Shown one piece after another: positions 34,605 through 39,647 of a stretch of 39,647 bases of DNA. This DNA is from Robiginitomaculum sp. (GTDB lineage: Bacteria > Pseudomonadota > Alphaproteobacteria > Caulobacterales > Maricaulaceae). The DNA is taken from contig JALSHE010000113.1 in NCBI GenBank assembly GCA_026982415.1, positions 1-39,647 of the forward strand. Direction: 5' to 3'. The notes under the pieces are model-generated. The model saw nothing but the letters and a program-made list of their open reading frames with translations. It ran no database searches and had not been told where the DNA came from. The position numbers and the translations under genes were made by a program. How positions within the stretch are numbered: position 1 is the stretch's first letter; every line of letters begins with the position of its first letter.

Positions 34605-34952
34605 ATGGCATCCAGCACTTTAACGGCTTTCGTAATATATGCATTCGCCATTATCGTCATGCTGGTGGTATCGGCTATCGCCTTTGCTAAAGTTCCAAAA
34701 GGTTCACGCCTTCCAATGCAATGGGGCTTTGGGGGTCAGGTTAATTGGAGCGCTCCAGCGAAATGGGCGGTTTTAATCATACCGGCTCTTGCTGTGCTCA
34801 CTGTTGGCGCTTTGGGGTTGTTGCTAGATGAGAACTCGAATTCGGCTCCGGCCTTAGTGCATACGCTTGCTGCTCTAATTATTTCTGTAACATTTATACT
34901 TATTCATATTGGCCATCTTTATTTTGCAGTACGGCATGTAAGGAAAGGCTAA
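34605..34952 (+). CDS. Small DUF1648-like membrane protein, 115 aa
   Basis: The protein has three hydrophobic helices (about residues 8-28, 52-72 and 84-106). The loop LPMQWGFGGQVNWSAPAKWA resembles the DUF1648 signature (P-x-H/Q-W-G-x-x-G) found in SdpI-type membrane proteins. It is shorter than SdpI and has no toxin partner nearby. An AGAAGGTCAC ribosome binding site precedes the ATG. Function unknown. Confidence 0.7.
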   Translation: MASSTLTAFVIYAFAIIVMLVVSAIAFAKVPKGSRLPMQWGFGGQVNWSAPAKWAVLIIPALAVLTVGALGLLLDENSNSAPALVHTLAALIISVTFILIHIGHLYFAVRHVRKG

Positions 34953-35770
34953 ACCTAAGGCCTTTTGCAGAACCCGTCTCATTTTATATGAAGACAGGCA
35001 CTCCCAGCAGAAATCTTATCCTTGTCTTTTGGTCTTGGGGTATATTGGAGTTATGAATGATTTTGTGACATATAAGTCTGCCTGTTTAAGCGGCGTTTCT
35101 TGGCCTAGTCTCCAGATTGGTTGTGGGGGTGTGCTGGGAACCGTTGGTGACCCTGTATCTGGCCGCGCTGCTGGTGTGCGTGCGTTTCTTATTTGGGTGC
35201 GAATTTGGTTGGATTGGCTGCGCGGCGGGGATGCGGGCGAGATGTGCGCGGCACCTGCGCCGAGCGGTTATAACCGTTATCAGCGGCGGGTTAACGCGCG
35301 TAAAATATCCAGTCTTCGGAATTTATCTTCCTATCGTCCCTTACTGGGGCGCGGCCTTAGTCCGAGACAGTTTCTTGACCGCGTTAGCCGCATCTCCCCG
35401 CTGGGGCGGTTGCGCCTGTTGGGTATCTCCCATTGGGGCAATGTTTTGGTGCGCCGGGCCATGCTGGTCTGTTATGATCACGGTTGGTGGCGCGCCCCCA
35501 TAGGTGAGTTTGGCTGCGTATATTGCGGTGTGTGGTATGTACATATGCTACCGGGATGGCGGGTATGTCCTCACCAACAAGCAAACCGCTAACTAGAAAA
35601 TTAGAAAACTAGTTTAGTATAATTGCAAGATGTAGTTCGACCCAATTATAAAATTATAATAACCCGCTTGCGCGGAACTCTGCGCGTGCAATTACGCCCA
35701 ACTTGAACACCCTATAAAAGCTCAACCTTAACGGCATGTGTCGTAATGGTAATAGGACTTTGTGGGAATA
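34953..35770 (+). other. Region with overlapping open frames; possible broken membrane-protein gene
   Basis: Two long open frames run on the plus strand: 35029-35592 (187 codons) and 35117-35503 (128 codons) in another frame. The second has hydrophobic stretches (LVTLYLAALLVCVRFLF, VKYPVFGIYLPIVPYW); after its stop the same frame continues VSLAAYIAVCGMYI. Both are rich in Cys, Trp, Gly and Arg and match no family known to me. One reading is a decayed or frameshifted membrane-protein gene; the other is chance open frames in locally GC-rich DNA. From 35593 the DNA is AT-rich, with CTAGAAAATTAGAAAACTAG at about 35592-35611 and no gene. Confidence 0.4.
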
Positions 35771-35785
35771 TTAAGCTATCTTTAA
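35771..35785 (+). promoter_or_regulatory. CtrA-type box upstream of the CAP-domain gene
   Basis: TTAA-GCTATCT-TTAA is an exact TTAA-N7-TTAA CtrA consensus, 25 bases before the ATG at 35810. The genome encodes CtrA about 5 kb away. Regulation is inferred. Confidence 0.6.
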
Positions 35786-35809
35786 CCTGCGCACGGACAA
35801 TCTGTGTGT

Positions 35810-36571
35810 ATGACACTTTTGGATAAATTGATGCGACCAAGGGTAATTGGATTTGGTAGTTTGGCCGTGGCCAGTCTTAGCCTTGTTGCTTTTTGGCAGG
35901 CTGGCGCATCTGCTATTGATAACGCACCGCGCGACGACGGGACGTATCTGGAAACTGTGGTCAAGTCGTTTGAGGAGTGTTCGCGACTTTGCGAAGCCGA
36001 CAGCGGCACATGTCGGGGTGCGCAATCCGAGCAACCGGACATCACCAAGCCTTTGATCATTTGTCGCCTGAATAACGGTTTTGGCGCCAACCCATTATTT
36101 CCGTCAGTGCCCCCGACACCACTGAATGTCAATATCGCTGTGGCTGATCTCAATGCTTATCGCCGTACCCACGGGCTTGCGCCGGTGGTGTTGAGCGAGA
36201 GGCTGAGTAAAGCTTCGCAGGTTCACGCTGAGGATTTAGCGCGTCACGGTAATATCTCCCATACGGGTTCAGATGGCTCTGGCCACGGCGACCGGGTACA
36301 GCGCCAAGGTTATTATTTTTCCATCGCAGCAGAAAATGTCGCCACTGGGCAAAAAAGCTGGGAGAGAGTTTTCAAAGCTTGGCAGGATAGCCCCGGCCAT
36401 AACGAAAACCTGTTGCGGGACGATGTTACCGAGTTCGGTATTGCCTTGGTTTACGAACCCAAGACAGCCTACCAGACTTATTGGGCTATGGTGGTGGCGG
36501 CCCCCTTAGAGGATGCGCCGAATATCAGGTATATGATGCCAGCTTCACCGAATAGTGTCAAAACCCATTAG
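35810..36571 (+). CDS. Secreted CAP-domain protein with PAN/Apple-like N-terminus
   Basis: The protein is about 253 residues. A basic and then hydrophobic N-terminus (RPRVIGFGSLAVASLSLVAFWQAGASA) is a signal peptide. Next is a cysteine motif (SFEECSRLCEADSGTCRGAQ, then IICRLNN), like a short PAN/Apple domain. Residues from about 105 form a CAP (SCP/PR1) domain: VADLNAYRRTHGLAPV, HAEDLARHGNISHTGSDGSG, AAENVATG and DSPGHNENLL carry the conserved His and Glu residues. Bacterial CAP proteins are envelope or secreted proteins with poorly known roles. Starts at 35804 (GTG) and 35831 (ATG with GGATAA) are alternatives. An exact CtrA box lies upstream. Confidence 0.85.
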   Translation: MTLLDKLMRPRVIGFGSLAVASLSLVAFWQAGASAIDNAPRDDGTYLETVVKSFEECSRLCEADSGTCRGAQSEQPDITKPLIICRLNNGFGANPLFPSVPPTPLNVNIAVADLNAYRRTHGLAPVVLSERLSKASQVHAEDLARHGNISHTGSDGSGHGDRVQRQGYYFSIAAENVATGQKSWERVFKAWQDSPGHNENLLRDDVTEFGIALVYEPKTAYQTYWAMVVAAPLEDAPNIRYMMPASPNSVKTH

Positions 36572-36599
36572 GTTATTTAGCACCCAATCTGCAACATGG

Positions 36600-36614
36600 T
36601 TAACACATCGCTAA
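36600..36614 (+). promoter_or_regulatory. Near-consensus CtrA box upstream of the PAN-like gene
   Basis: TTAA-CACATCG-CTAA matches TTAA-N7-TTAA with one mismatch, 53 bases before the ATG at 36667. It is support for co-regulation with the preceding CAP gene, which has an exact box. A single near-match can arise by chance. Confidence 0.4.
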
Positions 36615-36666
36615 TGTCTCACAGGCATTCTAAGCCGAAATGATTCGATCTTATGGAGGGTTAGAG

Positions 36667-37719
36667 ATGCGCCGTATTTCTATTATAACGACAACACTAG
36701 CGTTGGCGTTACTGACACCAACAACAAGCAACGCTGCCGACCAATATACTTACCGCGCTGGTCAGGCTTATATGAAATCGGCTGCGAGTAACCACTTGGA
36801 ATGCGAAGCCCAGTGCCGGGGCGATGCCGCCTGTCGGGGCTGGAATTTCGTGCGGCCAAGTCCGCGCTCCCGTTCCGGTATATGCGAGTTTAATGCACGC
36901 AAAGCCGTTCCGGTCTCTAGTCCCGTCAGTATCAGTGGGGAGATCAATACTGGCGTTGATGCGCTGATGAGCCACGCTGTTCCACTCACGAATAGAGGCG
37001 GAAACACAGTGCGGGTCGGCACACCTATTGTGCCAAAACGCGTGATCCCCAAGCGCCGCATAACCGCAGCCAAAGTGGTCAATGCGCCTGCACCTGCTAC
37101 AAGGCGGATTGTTAAACGCATGCCAGTTCCGGGCGCAGCACAAGCCGCAGCGCCCGCCGATTACAAACGTCCTATGCCTGCTCAAAGAGCGGTTGCTCCC
37201 ATAGATGTTAGAGCCAAGAGAGGCTTAAGGATGCCGCAACAACCCATGCAACAACCTCGGCACCAAATAGGTCTACAACAGCTTCAAACAGGCCCCATAA
37301 TCTCTCGGCAAATAACCCGTGCGCAAATCTACCGCGAACAAATGCAAGCTGCACAAATAAGAGATGCACAAAGAGCAGGCGGTGCGCAGACGCAAATCAC
37401 GGCGCGGCAAAACTTACCACAACCAAACATTTATGCGCCGAGTCAAAATATACAAACACAGCCACAACAAGTGCGGCAACAGCTAGCCCAACAGGCTCCA
37501 CAGCAATTGCCGGCTCCTACTCAAAGCCAGGCATCTTTATATGGCTCGCTTCATGATGATTTAACCCAAAATATGACGGTCGTCCCGCGCCCGCAAACTG
37601 CACCGGATCAGATAGAAAACCCCGATGCACCTGTGTCGACGAGCCGTGCAGTTCCGACCAAACCTGTGCAGGCGAAACCGCTCGGTTATCCGGCAATCCC
37701 GGGATTGGCAGGTGGTTAG
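36667..37719 (+). CDS. Secreted PAN/Apple-like protein with Gln/Pro-rich tail
   Basis: The protein is about 350 residues. A signal peptide (MRRISIITTTLALALLTPTTSNAA) precedes a PAN/Apple-like domain around residues 25-85: YRAGQAYMKSAASNHLECEAQC, ACRGWNFVRPS and GICEFNARKAVP. The remaining 260 residues are low-complexity, rich in Gln, Pro, Ala and Arg, and predicted disordered. The same cysteine pattern occurs in the CAP protein just upstream, so the two may share a ligand or location at the cell surface. The start at 36667 has GGAGGG upstream; the frame is open nine codons earlier. Function unknown. Confidence 0.8.
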   Translation: MRRISIITTTLALALLTPTTSNAADQYTYRAGQAYMKSAASNHLECEAQCRGDAACRGWNFVRPSPRSRSGICEFNARKAVPVSSPVSISGEINTGVDALMSHAVPLTNRGGNTVRVGTPIVPKRVIPKRRITAAKVVNAPAPATRRIVKRMPVPGAAQAAAPADYKRPMPAQRAVAPIDVRAKRGLRMPQQPMQQPRHQIGLQQLQTGPIISRQITRAQIYREQMQAAQIRDAQRAGGAQTQITARQNLPQPNIYAPSQNIQTQPQQVRQQLAQQAPQQLPAPTQSQASLYGSLHDDLTQNMTVVPRPQTAPDQIENPDAPVSTSRAVPTKPVQAKPLGYPAIPGLAGG

Positions 37720-37745
37720 GCCCTGAGCCTAGGTTGGCACTCTAT

Positions 37746-38066
37746 TTATTTGGATTTAGTCACGACGGCGGTTACACCCTTAAGAGTTAAACGCCCCCAA
37801 CCGAACATGACAAATAAGACGAAAGAAGCCGTAACCCCAATGAGCAGTGCGGAGGCGAATCTTTCCACGTCTTGACCCAATATCACGAGTACTGATTGCG
37901 CGCCAGCCAAAGCCGTCAGTCCGCCGAGAAATGCCCAAAACCCCATCCAGTAAAATTTAACCAGTTCATTTTTTTGGGTGATTTTAAGCGCCGGGAGCCA
38001 GAACATCGCTGCAAAACCAACTGTGATAAAAAACATCATTATTGCTGCTAAATATTGTCCCGACAT
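37746..38066 (-). CDS. Unknown small membrane protein, 106 aa
   Basis: Family not recognised. Three hydrophobic segments lie at about residues 6-26 (LAAIMMFFITVGFAAMFWLP), 40-64 (WMGFWAFLGGLTALAGAQSVLVIL) and 70-92. The C-terminus is basic (VTKSK). An AGGAGTGTATC ribosome binding site gives strong support for the start. It is convergent with the PAN-like gene and divergent from the aminotransferase. Confidence 0.7.
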   Translation of the reverse strand: MSGQYLAAIMMFFITVGFAAMFWLPALKITQKNELVKFYWMGFWAFLGGLTALAGAQSVLVILGQDVERFASALLIGVTASFVLFVMFGWGRLTLKGVTAVVTKSK

Positions 38067-38178
38067 GATACACTCCTGAGGTGATTTATGATTTCAGAGT
38101 TCACTTCGCAAGAATGAAGCCAAAAACCTGTCCATGGTTTTCCAGGCCATGTATAATGAGCATTTGAAAGAGAGAAAT

Positions 38179-39351
38179 ATGAACGACACCACTATCGATA
38201 ACCCCTCTATAATAGAAAATCAGCGCCATTTGTTTGATATGCCTGACGATATTGCTTATCTAAATTGCGCCTATATGTCGCCCTTGATGCAGCCAGCCGT
38301 GGATGCGGCGGGGCAGGGTGTGCGTTATAAAGCCCAGCCTTGGACGTATGGCGGCTCCAGTTTCTTTACCTATACGGAACAATTACGCGCACTTGCCGCG
38401 AAATGGATCAATACGGATAGCGATAATATGGCGCTGGTGCCGTCGGCCAGTTACGGCATTCAGGTAGCGGCGAATAATCTGCCCCTGAGAAAAGGCGGCG
38501 AAATATTGGTGCTCAAAGATCAATTCCCGTCCCATGTCTATCCGTGGCGCGAAAAGGCCAAGGACTGCGGCGGTAAAATTGTGACTGTGACGCGGCCAGA
38601 CAGTGGCGATTGGACGAAGGCGGTTTTGGACGCTAACGGCGCGCGCACAGAAATCGTCGCCTTGCCCGCAACGCACTGGGCAGATGGTGGGTATCTGGAT
38701 TTGGAAACTATCGGTAAAGCGACGCGAGACGTAGGTGCGAAATTGGTACTGGATTTAACCCAAAGTCTGGGCGCTATGCCGTTTGATGTGCGGGCTGTGC
38801 AGCCAGACTTCATGGTGGCCGCAGGTTATAAATGGCTGATGGGGCCTTATACTTTGGCTTATTTATATGTCGCGCCAGAATGGCAGGACGGAGCACCGAT
38901 TGAGCATAATTGGATGAACCGCAAAGGCTCGGAAGATTTCTCAAGGTTGGTCGATTACCAAGACGAGTTCCAGCCGGGTGCCAGACGCTTTGATATGGGC
39001 GAGAAATCCAATCCGGCACAGGTCATGGCGGCTTGTGCTTCCCTGCAACAATTGCTGGATTGGGGCGTCGGCAATATCTCTCATACACTCGGCGCAAGGA
39101 ATGCGCGGGTCGCAAATACTGCGCGGCAAGTTGGCTTACACGTTACCGAAGACAAATTCCGCTCGCCCCATTATGTGGCCTTGCAATATAAATACGGGGT
39201 ACCGGACGGGCTGGCGGAAAAACTAGCGGCACAAAATATATTCGTTTCCGTACGCGGCAATGCTGTGCGTATAACCCCACATCTGTATAATACCGATAAC
39301 GATATAGAACGCTTGTTTGCCGGGCTGGGCTATGCTAGGGCGCGGATATGA
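38179..39351 (+). CDS. Class V aminotransferase-fold PLP enzyme
   Basis: The protein is about 390 residues and belongs to the aminotransferase class V/cysteine desulfurase superfamily. The N-terminal MPDDIAYLNCAYMSPLM, the cofactor-binding LVLDLTQSLGAMPFDV, and the PLP lysine in VAAGYKWLMGPY are in order, and FDMGEKSNPAQ near residue 280 matches kynureninase/isopenicillin-N-epimerase-like members. The cysteine-desulfurase active-site Cys loop is not evident, so sulphur transfer is unlikely. Substrate unknown. The start at 38179 (MNDTTID) follows AGAGA; the frame is open 15 codons earlier. A hairpin and ileS follow. Confidence 0.88.
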   Translation: MNDTTIDNPSIIENQRHLFDMPDDIAYLNCAYMSPLMQPAVDAAGQGVRYKAQPWTYGGSSFFTYTEQLRALAAKWINTDSDNMALVPSASYGIQVAANNLPLRKGGEILVLKDQFPSHVYPWREKAKDCGGKIVTVTRPDSGDWTKAVLDANGARTEIVALPATHWADGGYLDLETIGKATRDVGAKLVLDLTQSLGAMPFDVRAVQPDFMVAAGYKWLMGPYTLAYLYVAPEWQDGAPIEHNWMNRKGSEDFSRLVDYQDEFQPGARRFDMGEKSNPAQVMAACASLQQLLDWGVGNISHTLGARNARVANTARQVGLHVTEDKFRSPHYVALQYKYGVPDGLAEKLAAQNIFVSVRGNAVRITPHLYNTDNDIERLFAGLGYARARI

Positions 39352-39385
39352 AAATGGAAATATATATAAGCATACGAATTATTAG

Positions 39386-39410
39386 CCCGGTCTCTTAAGA
39401 GAGCGCCGGG
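39386..39410 (+). other. Hairpin in the spacer before ileS
   Basis: CCCGG and CCGGG bracket a perfect 12-base palindrome (TCTCTTAAGAGA) with a short GCG offset, giving a long stem. It lacks a following T-run. It is either the 3' end of the aminotransferase transcript or a structure in the ileS leader, 46 bases before its ATG. Confidence 0.5.
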
Positions 39411-39456
39411 AATCCGATGGCTATATACTTAACACTTCCAATTTAAAGAAATTCTC

Positions 39457-39647
39457 ATGACTGATTCTAATTCACGCGATTACCGCGAAACTTTATTTCT
39501 CCCAAAAACCGATTTCCCGATGCGGGCAGGATTGCCGCGCAAGGAACCTGAATGGCTGGCTCATTGGGATAAAATCGATCTGTATAATACATTGCGCAAA
39601 CAGAGCGCCGACAAGCCGACCTATGTGCTGCACGACGGCCCGCCCTA
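39457..39647 (+). CDS. ileS: Isoleucyl-tRNA synthetase, N-terminal fragment
   Basis: The first 63 codons of the gene are present before the window ends. The peptide contains YRETLFLPKTDFPMRAGLP, then KEPEWLAHWDKIDLYNTLR and YVLHDGPP, the start of the class I synthetase HIGH region of IleS. IleS charges tRNA-Ile and edits misactivated valine. No recognisable T-box leader is present upstream, as expected outside Firmicutes. Confidence 0.96.
   Translation, partial: MTDSNSRDYRETLFLPKTDFPMRAGLPRKEPEWLAHWDKIDLYNTLRKQSADKPTYVLHDGPP

Noticed and set aside
35341-35584. Minus-strand open frames opposite the ambiguous 35.0-35.6 kb region
   Set aside because: Short, compositionally odd and without a ribosome binding site; they look like shadows of GC-rich DNA.
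1-39647. CRISPR arrays, insertion sequences or prophage genes
   Set aside because: No regularly spaced direct repeats, transposase, integrase or phage structural gene was recognised anywhere in the window.

Overview
The window reads as chromosomal DNA of an alphaproteobacterium, most likely a stalked or dimorphic marine lineage of the Caulobacterales/Maricaulales type. The evidence is a full-length CtrA cell-cycle regulator (phospho-acceptor D51) next to a FliJ-like gene, GANTC (CcrM-type) and TTAA-N7-TTAA (CtrA-type) motifs in promoters, an alphaproteobacterial DUF2794 protein, a YcgN-family protein, and the dprA-plsY-pyrC'-pyrB order. Lineage below class level is inference. Base composition looks moderate, with AT-rich spacers.

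Layout. 1-3019 (minus): start of dprA, plsY, a dihydroorotase homologue lacking its metal ligands, and pyrB. 3265-5408: an M20 peptidase and a VapB/VapC-type toxin-antitoxin pair with an operator-like repeat. 5529-10657: a membrane protein, an alpha/beta hydrolase, an RNA 2',3'-cyclic phosphodiesterase (thpR) behind an aldo/keto reductase, a BAX-inhibitor-1 family protein, a small membrane protein and DUF2794, with two clear terminators. 10742-12454 (plus): a BON-domain lipoprotein and a Crp/Fnr regulator. 12443-16566 (minus): a TIR-TM-TPR protein, a small unknown protein, and a TPR/SLOG-like/degenerate-cyclase protein. This is the best candidate for an undescribed signalling or defence module.

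16916-21722: an SDR, DUF2855 and dienoyl-CoA-isomerase-like operon, divergent from a PadR regulator with a palindrome between them. The PadR gene overlaps an unusual phosphatase carrying two TonB-C-like domains. 21772-25479: a fused HyuA-HyuB (5-oxoprolinase/hydantoinase) protein with a MITE-like palindromic element translated in frame in its linker. 25696-29540 (minus): uridine kinase, thioredoxin 2, FAD reductase and an adenosine-deaminase-like lipoprotein in one run. 29717-31153: fliJ-like gene and ctrA. 31239-34317: a lipoprotein, YcgN-family protein and bifunctional penicillin-binding protein. 34605-37719: a small membrane protein, an ambiguous region with overlapping open frames, then two secreted proteins with PAN/Apple-like cysteine motifs (one with a CAP domain) behind CtrA-like boxes. 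37746-39647: a small membrane protein, a class V aminotransferase-fold enzyme, a hairpin, and the start of ileS.

No tRNA, rRNA, CRISPR array, insertion-sequence transposase or phage gene was recognised. Most of the window is housekeeping. The accessory-looking parts are the toxin-antitoxin pair, the TIR cluster, the palindromic element and the 35.0-35.6 kb region.
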